Below, piece by piece: positions 7,367 to 16,694 of a stretch of DNA of 64,000 nucleotides. Made by a program: the position numbers and the translations under genes. Every line of letters starts with the position of its first letter. The first letter of the stretch is position 1. The DNA is from Marinobacterium jannaschii DSM 6295 (GTDB taxonomy: Bacteria > Pseudomonadota > Gammaproteobacteria > Pseudomonadales > Balneatricaceae). Under the pieces are notes generated by a model. The model was not told where the DNA came from. It saw only the letters and a program-made list of their open reading frames with translations, and did no database searches. The stretch lies in the NCBI RefSeq assembly GCF_000620085.1, contig NZ_JHVJ01000004.1, positions 295,422-359,421 of the forward strand. The letters run 5' to 3'.

Positions 7367-10233
7367 TAGTGACCGGCTCCGGCAGGCTGCTGACGGCCCT
7401 TCTCCAGAAAATCAAGCTGCTGCTCGGTAAAGGCTTCGAACTGTTTCTGCCATTCGGATGGCTGAGACACTTTCTCGACCTGCACCGCAGTCACCTTGTA
7501 TTCCGGGCAGTTGGTCGCCCAGTCGGAGCTGTCAGTGGTAATCACGTTGGCGCCACTTCCCGGATGGTGGAAGGTGGTGTACACCACGCCCGGTTGCATC
7601 CGTTCGCTGACGACAGCACGCAATACGGTCTGGCCGGAGCGGCTGGTGATACCCAGCCAGTCACCGTCCTGGATGCCGCGATCTTCGGCGTCAACCGGAT
7701 GTACTTCCAGTACGTCCTCGTCGTGCCATGCCTGGTTCTCGGTACGGCGGGTCTGAGCCCCGACATTGTACTGGGACAGGATTCGACCGGTGGTCAGCAA
7801 CAGTGGGAAGCGACGGTTGGAGCGTTCTTCGGTGGCCACATATTCGGTGACAGCGAAGTTACCCTTACCGATCGGGAAGTCCACTTCATGCATGATCGGC
7901 GTACCGTCAGGGTGGTCTTCGTTACATGGCCACTGGATGCTGCCCATCTCTTCCAGACGCTCGTAGCTGACGCCGGTGAAGGTCGGAGTCAGGCTGGCGA
8001 TCTCATCCATGATTTCAGATGGGTGGCTGTAGTTCATTTCGTAACCCAGGGCATTGGACAGCTCGACAGTCACTTCCCAGTCTTCCTTACCGGCCAGAGG
8101 CGGCATCACCTTGCGAACGCGGTTGATACGGCGCTCGGCATTGGTGAAGGTACCGTTCTTCTCCAGGAAGGTAGAGCCCGGAAGCAGCACGTGGGCGAAC
8201 TTGGCGGTTTCGTTGAGGAAGATATCCTGTACCACCAGACATTCCAGCGCCTTCAGCGCCGCCTCAACATGCTGGGTGTTCGGATCGGACTGGGCGATAT
8301 CCTCACCCTGTACGTACATCGCCTTAAAGGTACCGGCAATGGCGGAGTCGAACATGTTCGGGATACGCAGGCCCGGCTCGTGATCCAGCTCGACACCCCA
8401 GACTTTCTCGAAGCGGCCACGGGCTTCGTCGTCGGCAACATGCTGGTAACCCGGCAGCTCGTGCGGGAAGGAACCCATATCGCAGGAACCCTGTACGTTG
8501 TTCTGACCACGCAGTGGGTTTACGCCGACACCTTCGCGACCGATATTACCGGTAGCCAGTGCCAGGTTAGCGATACCCATCACCATGGTGGATCCCTGGC
8601 TATGCTCAGTTACACCCAGACCGTAGAAGATGGCACCGTTGCCGGCTTCAGCGTAGACGCGAGCAGCTTGGCGCACATCGGCCGCCGCTACGCCGGTGAT
8701 ATCCTGCATGGCTTCCGGAGAGTTACGCTCTTCACGGATAAACGCCTGCCACTTCTGGAATGCCTTGTCGTCGCAACGTTCGGCGATGAACTGCTTGTCT
8801 TCCAGTCCCTCGGACATGATCACGTGTGCCAGCGAGTTAACCAGCGCCACGTTGGTACCCGGCCGCAGGGGCAGGTGGATCGCATCTTTCAGGTGCGGTG
8901 TTTTCAGCAGGTCGATCTTACGCGGGTCGGCGACGATCAGCTTGGCGCCTTCGCGCAGGCGGCGACGCATCATGGAGCCGAATACCGGATGGGCGTCGGT
9001 CGGGTTAGCACCGATGACCAGCATGGCATCGGCATACTTAACCGAATCGAAGGTCTGGGTACCGGCGGATTCACCCAGGGTGGTCTTCAGGCCATAGCCG
9101 GTCGGGCTGTGGCAGACACGGGCGCAGGTATCGGTGTTGTTGTTACCGAAACCGGCACGGATCAGTTTCTGAACCAGATAGGTCTCTTCGTTGGTACAAC
9201 GGGAGGAGGTGATACCCCCGATGCTCTCGCGACCGTACTTAGCCTGGACCTCTTTCAGGCGGGTCGCGGCGAAGGAGATCGCTTCTTCCCAGCTGACTTT
9301 ACGCCAAGGCTGATCGATGGAGTCACGAATCATCGGCTCCTTGATACGGTCCTTATGGGTGGCATAGCCGAAGGCAAAGCGACCTTTGACACAGGAGTGA
9401 CCCTGGTTCGCCTCACCGCCCTTGTAAGGCACCATGCGCACAACCTGGTCGCCCTTCATATCAGCTTTGAAGGAGCAGCCAACACCACAGTAGGCACAAG
9501 TGGTCACAACACTGTGCTCTGGCTGGCCCATATCGATCACGTTGTTCTCGATCAGTGTCGAGGTCGGGCAGGCCTGAACACAGGCACCACAGGAGACACA
9601 GTCGGAATCGAGGAAGTCTTCATCCTGGCCGGCAGCGATCTTGGAATCGAAACCACGGCCATCGACGGTCAGTGCGAAGGTACCCTGTACCTCTTCACAG
9701 GCACGGACACAGCGGGAGCAGACGATACATTTGCTCGGATCGAAGGTGAAGTACGGGTTGGACTTGTCCTTTTCCGCTTCCAGGTGGTTGTTACCCTCGA
9801 AGCCGTAACGGACTTCGCGCAGGCCAACCGCACCGGCCATATCCTGCAGCTCGCAGTCACCGTTGGATGGACAGGTCAGGCAGTCCAGCGGGTGGTCGGA
9901 GATGTACAGCTCCATGATGTTGCGGCGCAGCTTGCCCAGCTTTTCATTCTGGGTGGTTACCTTCATACCCTGCTCGGCAGGGGTGGTGCAGGACGCTGGC
10001 AGGCCGCGACGGCCATCGATCTGTACCGCACAGAGACGGCAGGAACCGAAAGCGTCCAGGTTATCGGTGGCGCACAGCTTAGGGATATTGATATCAGCCA
10101 AGGCTGCGGCGCGCATCACGGACGTGCCTTCAGGTACGCTGATCTCGACGCCGTCGATCTCCAGCGTTACCTGCTTTTCAGACAGGCTGGCCGGTGTACC
10201 GTAATCTTTATTAGGGTCAAAGTACTGAAGCAT
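7366..10233 (-). CDS. fdsA: NAD-dependent formate dehydrogenase, molybdenum alpha subunit
   Basis: 955-residue catalytic subunit that oxidises formate to CO2 at a bis-MGD molybdenum centre. An N-terminal [2Fe-2S] domain has Cys54/65/68/82. It is followed by a His-Cys3 cluster segment (His114, Cys118/121/127) and two [4Fe-4S] ferredoxin-like sets (Cys169/172/175/179 and Cys212/215/218/222). The Mo-domain cluster uses Cys246/249/253/281. The molybdenum ligand is Cys374 in ARVCHSPTGYG, so this is a cysteine and not a selenocysteine enzyme. It is soluble and works with FdsB and FdsG to reduce NAD. The gap to fdsB is two bases. Length is normal. Confidence 0.97.
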   Translation of the reverse strand: MLQYFDPNKDYGTPASLSEKQVTLEIDGVEISVPEGTSVMRAAALADINIPKLCATDNLDAFGSCRLCAVQIDGRRGLPASCTTPAEQGMKVTTQNEKLGKLRRNIMELYISDHPLDCLTCPSNGDCELQDMAGAVGLREVRYGFEGNNHLEAEKDKSNPYFTFDPSKCIVCSRCVRACEEVQGTFALTVDGRGFDSKIAAGQDEDFLDSDCVSCGACVQACPTSTLIENNVIDMGQPEHSVVTTCAYCGVGCSFKADMKGDQVVRMVPYKGGEANQGHSCVKGRFAFGYATHKDRIKEPMIRDSIDQPWRKVSWEEAISFAATRLKEVQAKYGRESIGGITSSRCTNEETYLVQKLIRAGFGNNNTDTCARVCHSPTGYGLKTTLGESAGTQTFDSVKYADAMLVIGANPTDAHPVFGSMMRRRLREGAKLIVADPRKIDLLKTPHLKDAIHLPLRPGTNVALVNSLAHVIMSEGLEDKQFIAERCDDKAFQKWQAFIREERNSPEAMQDITGVAAADVRQAARVYAEAGNGAIFYGLGVTEHSQGSTMVMGIANLALATGNIGREGVGVNPLRGQNNVQGSCDMGSFPHELPGYQHVADDEARGRFEKVWGVELDHEPGLRIPNMFDSAIAGTFKAMYVQGEDIAQSDPNTQHVEAALKALECLVVQDIFLNETAKFAHVLLPGSTFLEKNGTFTNAERRINRVRKVMPPLAGKEDWEVTVELSNALGYEMNYSHPSEIMDEIASLTPTFTGVSYERLEEMGSIQWPCNEDHPDGTPIMHEVDFPIGKGNFAVTEYVATEERSNRRFPLLLTTGRILSQYNVGAQTRRTENQAWHDEDVLEVHPVDAEDRGIQDGDWLGITSRSGQTVLRAVVSERMQPGVVYTTFHHPGSGANVITTDSSDWATNCPEYKVTAVQVEKVSQPSEWQKQFEAFTEQQLDFLEKGRQQPAGAGH

Positions 10234-10235
10234 GA

Positions 10236-11795
10236 TTATTCACCCCGTGCCTGTTGGTTTGCTTTGGAGATATCTTCCGGAAAGTACTTGATCGCGCTCT
10301 GTACCGGAAACGGTGTCATGCCGCCCATGGCACAGAGGGAGCCGTCGATCATGGTTTCGCAGAGATCTTCCAGCAGTTCCAGGTTGGCTTCGACATTGTT
10401 GCCAGCGCGGATCTTATCGATTACCTCGACGCCACGGGTGGAGCCGATACGGCAAGGTGTACATTTACCGCAGGACTCAGCAACACAGAACTCCATGGAG
10501 AAGCGCGCCTGCTCGGTCATATCTACAGTATCGTCGAAAACCACCACGCCGCCGTGACCCAGTACCGCGCCGACTTTGGAGAATTCTTCATAGTCCAGCG
10601 GGGTATCCCACTGACTTTCCGGCAGGTAGGCACCCAGCGGGCCGCCGACCTGGATCGCACGCATCGGACGACCGCTGGCGCTGCCGCCACCGAAATCTTC
10701 AATCAGTTCGCGCAGGGTCAGGCCGAACGCCAACTCGACCAGGCCACCATATTTCAGGTTGCCCGCCAGCTGGAACGGCAGGGTACCGCGGGAGCGACCC
10801 ATGCCGTAGTCAGCGTAAGCCTGACCGCCTTCGGCCATGATAAATGGCACGGCTGCCAGCGACAGGACGTTGTTGACGACGGTTGGCTTGCCGAACAGGC
10901 CTTCGATCGCTGGCAGGGGTGGCTTAAAGCGTACCAGGCCGCGTTTGCCTTCGAGGGACTCCAGCAGGGAGGTCTCTTCACCGCAGATATAGGCCGCCGC
11001 ACCGAGGCGAACCTCAAGGTGGAAGGTCTTGCCGCTGCCGAGGATATTCTCGCCCAGGTAGCCAGCGTCATTGGCGTTGGCGATCGCTTCGTTCATGATC
11101 TGGTGAGCGACCGGGTATTCCGAGCGCAGGTAGATGTAACCCTGATCGGCACCCACCGCGAGACCGGCGATGGTCATACCTTCGACCAGCATCAGCGGGT
11201 CAGCTTCCATCACCATACGGTCGGCGAAGGTACCGGAATCACCCTCGTCGGCATTGCAGACGATATATTTCTGCGGACCGGCGCAATCGTGCACGGTCTG
11301 CCACTTGATTCCGGTCGGGAAGGCCGCACCACCACGACCACGCAGGCCGGAGGCTTTGACTTCGTCGACGATCTGCTGACCGCTCACGGCCAGGCTCTTC
11401 TCCAGGCCCTTGAAGCCATCGTGAGCCTTATAGTCCTCGATGGAAACAGGATCGGTGATACCGGCACGGGCGAAGGTCAGACGCTGCTGCTTCGCCAGGT
11501 AAGGAATCTCTTCCGGGTTACCCAGTGAGAGGGCGTGGCCGTCGCTGCCATCCAGCAGGCCGGCCTCGAACAGGGACGCGACATCGCGGGCTTCAACCGG
11601 ACCGTAAGCAACACGACCGGCGGCGGTTTCTACCTCAACCATCGGTTCGAGCCAGAACAGGCCACGGGAGCCGTTACGCACCAGCTCGATCTCGGCGCCG
11701 CGAGCCGCGGCTTCGTCCTGGATTTTCTGTGCGACTTTCTCGCCGCCCAGCGCCAGGGTTGTGGTATCGCGCGGGACAAAAATCTTAACCGCCAT
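10236..11795 (-). CDS. fdsB: Formate dehydrogenase beta subunit (NADH-binding flavoprotein)
   Basis: 519-residue NuoF-like flavoprotein. The N-terminal ~110 residues are thioredoxin-like. The FMN/NAD site begins at GLRGRGGAAFPTG (150-162), with CNADEGDSGTFADR and GEETSLLESLEGKRG further on. The C-terminal [4Fe-4S] motif is ESCGKCTPCRIG. It passes electrons from FdsA through FMN to NAD. Its start at 11795 overlaps the fdsG stop by one base, and fdsA follows after two bases, so the three subunits are tightly coupled. Confidence 0.95.
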   Translation of the reverse strand: MAVKIFVPRDTTTLALGGEKVAQKIQDEAAARGAEIELVRNGSRGLFWLEPMVEVETAAGRVAYGPVEARDVASLFEAGLLDGSDGHALSLGNPEEIPYLAKQQRLTFARAGITDPVSIEDYKAHDGFKGLEKSLAVSGQQIVDEVKASGLRGRGGAAFPTGIKWQTVHDCAGPQKYIVCNADEGDSGTFADRMVMEADPLMLVEGMTIAGLAVGADQGYIYLRSEYPVAHQIMNEAIANANDAGYLGENILGSGKTFHLEVRLGAAAYICGEETSLLESLEGKRGLVRFKPPLPAIEGLFGKPTVVNNVLSLAAVPFIMAEGGQAYADYGMGRSRGTLPFQLAGNLKYGGLVELAFGLTLRELIEDFGGGSASGRPMRAIQVGGPLGAYLPESQWDTPLDYEEFSKVGAVLGHGGVVVFDDTVDMTEQARFSMEFCVAESCGKCTPCRIGSTRGVEVIDKIRAGNNVEANLELLEDLCETMIDGSLCAMGGMTPFPVQSAIKYFPEDISKANQQARGE

Positions 11796-12286
11796 TACTT
11801 CACCTCCACAGCGACAGTGGTCAGCTCATCAACCAGCTGATCGAATTTCTCCGGTGTCACGCGGCCGACAATCTCGTCACCGATACGGACAGAAGGGCCG
11901 CAGGCACAGTTACCGAGGCAGTACACCGGTTCCAGGCTGAACTCTTTGTCCAGAGTGGTGCCGTGGTAGCCTACGCCCAGCTTCTCTTTGACGTGGGCTT
12001 CCAGCGCACGTGATCCACGTGCCTGGCAGGCTTCAGCGCGGCAGATCTGCAGCGTGTTACGGCCCGGTGGCGTCTGGCGGAAGTGGTGGTAGAAAGTAAT
12101 AACCCCATGCACTTCAGCACGGGTCTGGTTCAGGGCGTCTGCAATCATCGGAACCGCTTCAGGGGGAACATAGCCCTGAGAGTCCTGAATACCATGCAAA
12201 ATGGGCAGCAGAGCGCCCGGTTTGTCTTTGAGTGAGGCGATCACTTCCTGCACCGCCTGAGGGTCCCATTGCGAGATGCCGCTCAT
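11795..12286 (-). CDS. fdsG: Formate dehydrogenase gamma subunit
   Basis: 163-residue NuoE-like [2Fe-2S] subunit with cluster ligands Cys82, Cys87 (CRAEACQARG) and Cys123, Cys127 (YCLGNCACGP). It is the first gene of the fds operon, with the Shine-Dalgarno AAGGTGAGA upstream. The start lies 38 bases from an inverted-repeat operator candidate. It relays electrons in the soluble NAD-reducing formate dehydrogenase. Confidence 0.95.
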   Translation of the reverse strand: MSGISQWDPQAVQEVIASLKDKPGALLPILHGIQDSQGYVPPEAVPMIADALNQTRAEVHGVITFYHHFRQTPPGRNTLQICRAEACQARGSRALEAHVKEKLGVGYHGTTLDKEFSLEPVYCLGNCACGPSVRIGDEIVGRVTPEKFDQLVDELTTVAVEVK

Positions 12287-12323
12287 AATCTCTCACCTTT
12301 CAAGCATTTATAGTTCTTATCGG

Positions 12324-12355
12324 CATTAAATATGTACAAAAGTGCATATTTAATG
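12324..12355. promoter_or_regulatory. Inverted-repeat operator between fdsG and its regulator
   Basis: Perfect 11-bp arms CATTAAATATG (12324-12334) and CATATTTAATG (12345-12355) with a 10-base spacer. A third similar half-site, GCATATTAAA, starts at 12424 and overlaps the regulator start codon region. The spacing suits a dimeric winged-helix regulator. Probable binding site of the divergent regulator, and perhaps its autoregulatory site (inference). Confidence 0.7.
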
Positions 12356-12421
12356 GTTAATTTTTCGTCATTGATGGGGCAAACTTAGCATTAGTAGGGG
12401 TTTTAAGAAATATGAAAACAT

Positions 12422-13507
12422 ATGCATATTAAAAAAGTTCAGGTTGTTCCCACCTGGTCATTCCGTGACGAAAGCGGTAATCAGCTCGACCCGCAACTGT
12501 TTAAGCTGCTGCGGGCGCTGGAAAGTCACCGCAAACTGACTGCGGCGGCCCGGGAGGCAGACATATCTTATCGCCACGGCTGGAATCTGCTGAACAAGTG
12601 GGCGGCCTTTTTCGGTACGCCGCTGGTCGAGTTGCAGAAGGGCAAGGGCGCCTGGCTGACCCCGCTGGGTGAGAAGTTACTCTGGGCGGAGAAGCGGGTA
12701 ATTGCCAGACTGGAGCCGCAGTTGGATAACCTGGCGTCGGAACTGAATATGGAGATCTCCCGTACTCTCGAAGGGGTGCGTCCACAGTTGCGCCTGCATG
12801 CCAGTCATGGTTATGCGGTGGCATTATTGCCGCGCTTTGCTGATCAGCTGGAACTGGACCTGCAATATGTCAGTGCCGAAGATGCGCTGGCGGCGCTGAA
12901 TCGCGGTAGCTGTGATGTGGCTGGCTTTCATGTGCCGATGGAGATGATCAGCGATAAGCTGGCACAAACCTACAGTAACTACCTGAAACCACGCGGCCAT
13001 AAAATCATCCGCTTTATCAGCCGGCGTCAGGGACTGATCGTCAAACCCGAAAATCCACTGAATATAGACAGCGTTGTGGATCTGGCCAGTCATGAGGTGC
13101 GCTTTATTAACCGCCAGAAAGACTCCGGTACCCGTGCCCTGCTGGATGAATTGCTGGTCCGGCAGGGAATCAGCGCGGCTGCTATCGACGGATACCTGAG
13201 TGAGGAGTTTACCCATTCGGCGGTGGCGGCCTATGTGGCCTCGGGTATGGCGGATGTCGGCTTTGGCGTTGAGGCCGCTGCCGAACAGTTCGGACTGGGC
13301 TTTGTCCCCGTCACCACTGAATATTATCTGATGGTCTGTCATCAGCGGGCGCTGGAACAGGAAGCCACCCAGCGCCTGATACAGCTGATTCGGGGGGATG
13401 CGTTCCAGCAGGCCGTCGCTGAATTGCCGGGTTACCGGCCGGATCATTGCGGTGAAGTGATATCAGTAGAGGAGATGTTTGACTGGTATCAAAAGGGAAG
13501 TGCATAG
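12422..13507 (+). CDS. ModE/LysR-type regulator with molybdate-binding-like periplasmic-fold domain (FdsR-like)
   Basis: 361-residue regulator, MHIKKVQVVPTWSFRDESGN. Residues about 25-85 form a ModE/LysR-like winged helix (LTAAAREADISYRHGWNLLNK). Residues about 105-330 are a periplasmic-binding-protein-like effector domain, with VRFINRQKDSGTRALLDELL and FTHSAVAAYVASGMADVGFG. This architecture matches the regulator (FdsR) placed next to fds operons in other proteobacteria, where it responds to formate and/or molybdate. It is transcribed divergently from fdsG across the inverted repeat at 12324-12355. The effector cannot be read from sequence. Confidence 0.82.
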   Translation: MHIKKVQVVPTWSFRDESGNQLDPQLFKLLRALESHRKLTAAAREADISYRHGWNLLNKWAAFFGTPLVELQKGKGAWLTPLGEKLLWAEKRVIARLEPQLDNLASELNMEISRTLEGVRPQLRLHASHGYAVALLPRFADQLELDLQYVSAEDALAALNRGSCDVAGFHVPMEMISDKLAQTYSNYLKPRGHKIIRFISRRQGLIVKPENPLNIDSVVDLASHEVRFINRQKDSGTRALLDELLVRQGISAAAIDGYLSEEFTHSAVAAYVASGMADVGFGVEAAAEQFGLGFVPVTTEYYLMVCHQRALEQEATQRLIQLIRGDAFQQAVAELPGYRPDHCGEVISVEEMFDWYQKGSA

Positions 13508-13663
13508 GGAGGGCTGTCAGTGATAAGCGCGGTACAGATTTTCGGCTAGACTGTTGCATGCAATTAACAGTTGTAAAGCTTTCGTTATAGCTATTTGTTA
13601 GTTGGTTTGCGCCGTTTAATCGTTATAATTTCTGATCGAATTTTTTCAGGTACTTTGAGGCTG

Positions 13664-14893
13664 ATGCAAAAAGGGCGTAGAGAGCTAATCCGGGCGGTGG
13701 CACAGGGTCTGATCGCGGCTGTACTGATGACCGCAGGAACTGTTCAGGCAGACCCTGAGACGGATCTTCCCTACGGGGTCGCTAAGGGTAACGAAGAACT
13801 GCTGGTAAAGAGCCTGCAGAACCTGCGCGCCCATGACTTCGACGGGGCGTTGCAGAGTATTGAAGCCCTGACCGCACAGCGCCCTGATTTTCGTCTGGCC
13901 CAGCTGGTGTATGCCGATCTGATCGCCTCCAGGGGGGCCGCCCTGACCGGAATCGGCAATCAGAGCGCCGACCAGGATAAGCTGAAGGGGCTTATCTCCG
14001 AAGCAAAGGCGCGTCTGCTGATCGAGATGGAGAAGCCGTCCGCCGATATGGTACCGCAGGCGATGGTGATGCTGGGTGAAGATCAGCCGTCGGTCATCGT
14101 GATTGATACTCGCCTTTCGCGCCTGTTTCTGTTCGAAAACAGGGCCGGGCAGCCGCATCTGATCAAGGACTTTTATATCTCCTATGGTCGTGGCGGTGTG
14201 CGCAAGGAAAAGCGGGGGGACCTGAAAACGCCGCTGGGCGTCTACTTTGTTACCAACCGGCTGGAGGATCGCCAGCTACCTTCCCGATATGGCTCGGGTG
14301 CGCTGCCAATCAACTACCCTAATGTCTGGGATGCCCGGCACGGCCGCACCGGCAGCGGTATCTGGGTGCATGGCTCGCCACTGGAAACCTACAGCCGCTC
14401 GCCGCTGGCCAGCGAAGGCTGTATCTCTCTGACTAATCCGGACTTTGTGGAACTGGATAGTCTGGTGGATATTCGCAATACGCCGGTGCTGATCGGTGAA
14501 AATGTGCGCTGGATGCAACGCGGCGACTGGCTGGCTCAGCAACAGGAGTTCAGTGGTTTGTTGCAGGACTGGAAACAGGTCTGGGAGGCACGAGATCTGG
14601 AGCGTTTCCTGACCTACTACTCGCCAGGCTATAAAGACAGTCTCGGTGGTATCAAAACCTTCAGTGGCCGTAAGACCCGGGCGATAAAAGCCAAGAGCTA
14701 CATCCGGGTGAAGATGGACAATGTCAGCCTGTTCCGCTATCCGGATAATCCGGACCTGATGGTCGCGACTTTTCATCAGGACTATGAGAGCTCTAACTAC
14801 AACGGCACTATGATCAAGCGCCAGTACTGGGTGCGTGAAGAGGGACGCTGGCGAATCAGCTATGAAGGTAAGCCGTCACGTGGCCGTCAATAA
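13664..14893 (+). CDS. Periplasmic L,D-transpeptidase (YkuD) with C-terminal NTF2-like domain
   Basis: 409 residues from the ATG at 13664, which has TTGAGG just upstream; an in-frame TTG 69 bases earlier is less likely. Residues 1-29 are a signal peptide ending GTVQA. Residues 35-135 are helical, possibly TPR-like. The YkuD domain is about 142-275 with catalytic His236, Ser250 and Cys253 (HGSPLETYS...ASEGCISLTN). Residues about 300-402 form an NTF2/Cds6-C-like domain containing a WxxRDLERFLTYYSPGY stretch. It probably makes or edits peptidoglycan cross-links or anchors. The convergent TPR gene carries a homologous C-terminal domain. Confidence 0.88.
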   Translation: MQKGRRELIRAVAQGLIAAVLMTAGTVQADPETDLPYGVAKGNEELLVKSLQNLRAHDFDGALQSIEALTAQRPDFRLAQLVYADLIASRGAALTGIGNQSADQDKLKGLISEAKARLLIEMEKPSADMVPQAMVMLGEDQPSVIVIDTRLSRLFLFENRAGQPHLIKDFYISYGRGGVRKEKRGDLKTPLGVYFVTNRLEDRQLPSRYGSGALPINYPNVWDARHGRTGSGIWVHGSPLETYSRSPLASEGCISLTNPDFVELDSLVDIRNTPVLIGENVRWMQRGDWLAQQQEFSGLLQDWKQVWEARDLERFLTYYSPGYKDSLGGIKTFSGRKTRAIKAKSYIRVKMDNVSLFRYPDNPDLMVATFHQDYESSNYNGTMIKRQYWVREEGRWRISYEGKPSRGRQ

Positions 14894-15018
14894 CATTGCC
14901 GCTTAGCTGACGCTGGTCTCTGCCGGTCAGCCCCCGCCGAAACTGTCCCGCTGACGTGCTGCCATAAATTTTCTGTAAGTCGCTACTGCCAATATCTGCG
15001 GTCAGAGAGAGCCCCTGT

Positions 15019-16602
15019 CTACAGGGATTTCTCTCTGACAATGCGCCAGCCATCATCCAGCAGGATCAGCTGAATCTGCTTCTGGGTGCGATCGCTGTAG
15101 TTATCCGAACTGTAGCGCTGCATAAACAGTACATCGGCCTGTTTGCCGGAGCGCAGGTAAACCTTAATATCACTCAGTTCCACCTTGATAAAACTCGGCC
15201 GGGTCAGGCGGCTGTGGCGCTGGCGCTTCCAGCGTTCATGGCTGAGTCCGTTGTCGGGACGGTAGTCCGGCGCATAGGCCGCGATATAGTCTTCAACATC
15301 CTGTCTCTGCCAGGCGTCGGCCCAGAACCGGACCCGCCGTAACGCAGATTCTTTCAACTCTGCCGCGGTCAGCTCCTTTGCCTCGGTTACTACTGATGGC
15401 GCTGCTGTGTTTGTCGGGGCCTCGGCCTCGGCGTTATCCGCTGCAGCGTTCTCCCCGGTATCGGTTGCGGCAATCACCGCTTGCGGTTGTGAAGCGGCTT
15501 GCGCTGGAACCTCAGCTGATCTGACTGCAGAGTCTGCTGCAGTAACTGTCTCGCTGACAGCCGGCTCGGGTGACTGCTGCGGTTCGGTGGCTGGCGCGGA
15601 ATCCGTTTCATTGCCGCTGCTGGCCTGTTCAGGGCGGCTCACCGGTTCAGCATTATCAGCGTCTGTTGCAACGGCAGTGGCTGGGCTGCGGGTTTCAGCC
15701 TGAGTTTCGCTATCGGCATTTACCTGCTGCTCTATGCGGGCCAGCGTTGCGATGATCTCCTGCTCGGAGCTGTCGGGCTCTGCCGTAGCCTGTTGGCTGT
15801 CCTGACCCAGACTATCGCTGGCGGCAACCGCTGTATCCGCAGCAGTGTCTGCAGTTGTGTCCTGCGGCTGGCTGGTCTGTGCCGCGGCCAGTTCCGCGAC
15901 GGTTTCGCTGACACTCTTAGCCGGTATAAAGGGCAGTGGTCCCGGGGACTGTTGCTTGCCTTCCATGCTCAGGGCCGCCATTTGTGGCGCGATCACCTGG
16001 GTTTCAAGATCCAGCGCCTTGCTGTAGGCCTGAGAAGCCATAGTGGCATAGAGCTCACTGAGGTTCTTCTGCACATTGGCGTAGCTTGGGTGGGTATCAA
16101 ATGCCTTCAGCAAAGTGTCCACCGCAGCTTTGTAGTCGCCACGGGCGGCGATCAGTACCGCCATATTATTCAGCGGCTCAGGCCGTTCCGGATGGTCGCT
16201 GATCAGCTGTTTCAGAAGCGCTTCTGCCTCAGTCTGTTTGTTCAGCTGCAGCAGGATCTGGGAACGGGTGAGCCGGGCAGAGAAATGCTCTGGCTGGCTG
16301 AGCAGCAGGGTATCGACATTCTCAAGTGCCTGCTTTGGAAAACCGTCGCTGGCCAGTTGCTGGATATTTGCCAGCTCTTTATCCAGTGAAGGCTGCACTA
16401 CTGCAGGTTGTGGCTCTGGTTTGGTCAGGGTTTCGGTGGTAGCGGGTTCGGAGATGACTGTGATTGCCGTTGAGGGGGTGTCTGATCCGGTTGTCGCCGG
16501 CATGGGTGGCTTGTACGTCAGAGCATATACACCGGCACCGGTCAGTGCAGCGGCGATGGCTGCAACAATCCATGTTTTTCGCGCAACAGGTTGAGTAGGC
16601 AT
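15019..16602 (-). CDS. Membrane-anchored TPR protein with C-terminal NTF2-like domain
   Basis: 527 residues. A single N-terminal membrane helix (about 9-28) anchors a periplasmic part. Residues 75-205 look like TPR repeats (LLSQPEHFSARLTRSQILLQ, HPERPEPLNNMAVLIAARGD). About 225-405 is a low-complexity Ala/Thr/Ser/Glu/Gln linker. About 415-527 is an NTF2-like domain (ADAWQRQDVEDYIAAYAPDY...DGWRIVREKSL) that aligns by eye with the end of the neighbouring L,D-transpeptidase. The two genes converge with a 125-base gap. A role with that enzyme in envelope assembly is inferred from this; no enzyme motif is present here. Confidence 0.75.
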   Translation of the reverse strand: MPTQPVARKTWIVAAIAAALTGAGVYALTYKPPMPATTGSDTPSTAITVISEPATTETLTKPEPQPAVVQPSLDKELANIQQLASDGFPKQALENVDTLLLSQPEHFSARLTRSQILLQLNKQTEAEALLKQLISDHPERPEPLNNMAVLIAARGDYKAAVDTLLKAFDTHPSYANVQKNLSELYATMASQAYSKALDLETQVIAPQMAALSMEGKQQSPGPLPFIPAKSVSETVAELAAAQTSQPQDTTADTAADTAVAASDSLGQDSQQATAEPDSSEQEIIATLARIEQQVNADSETQAETRSPATAVATDADNAEPVSRPEQASSGNETDSAPATEPQQSPEPAVSETVTAADSAVRSAEVPAQAASQPQAVIAATDTGENAAADNAEAEAPTNTAAPSVVTEAKELTAAELKESALRRVRFWADAWQRQDVEDYIAAYAPDYRPDNGLSHERWKRQRHSRLTRPSFIKVELSDIKVYLRSGKQADVLFMQRYSSDNYSDRTQKQIQLILLDDGWRIVREKSL

Positions 16603-16647
16603 AGATCCAAGTGAAGCTATAGGTTTCTGAAATGGCGCATAGTATAA

Positions 16648-16680
16648 CTGCTATAGGATGACAGCTGTATCCTATAGCAG
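16648..16680. promoter_or_regulatory. 12-bp inverted repeat upstream of the TPR gene
   Basis: Arms CTGCTATAGGAT (16648-16659) and its complement (16669-16680) flank a 9-base spacer containing ACAGCTGT. On the minus strand it is followed by TTATACT, a possible -10 box for the TPR gene. There is no T-run, so an operator is as likely as a terminator of the upstream rhtB-like gene. Confidence 0.45.
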
Positions 16681-16694
16681 CAGATCGGTGATGG

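Noticed and set aside
7369..10557. Long plus-strand frame of over 1,000 codons opposite fdsA
   Set aside because: It is the antisense shadow of the GC-rich fdsA and fdsB genes and has no family signature, while the minus strand shows all cofactor motifs.
10254..11528. Plus-strand frame of 424 codons opposite fdsB
   Set aside because: Antisense shadow of fdsB; composition and lack of motifs argue against coding.
14906..14931. 6-bp inverted repeat between the L,D-transpeptidase and TPR genes
   Set aside because: The stem is short with a 14-base loop and no T-run; not distinguishable from chance.
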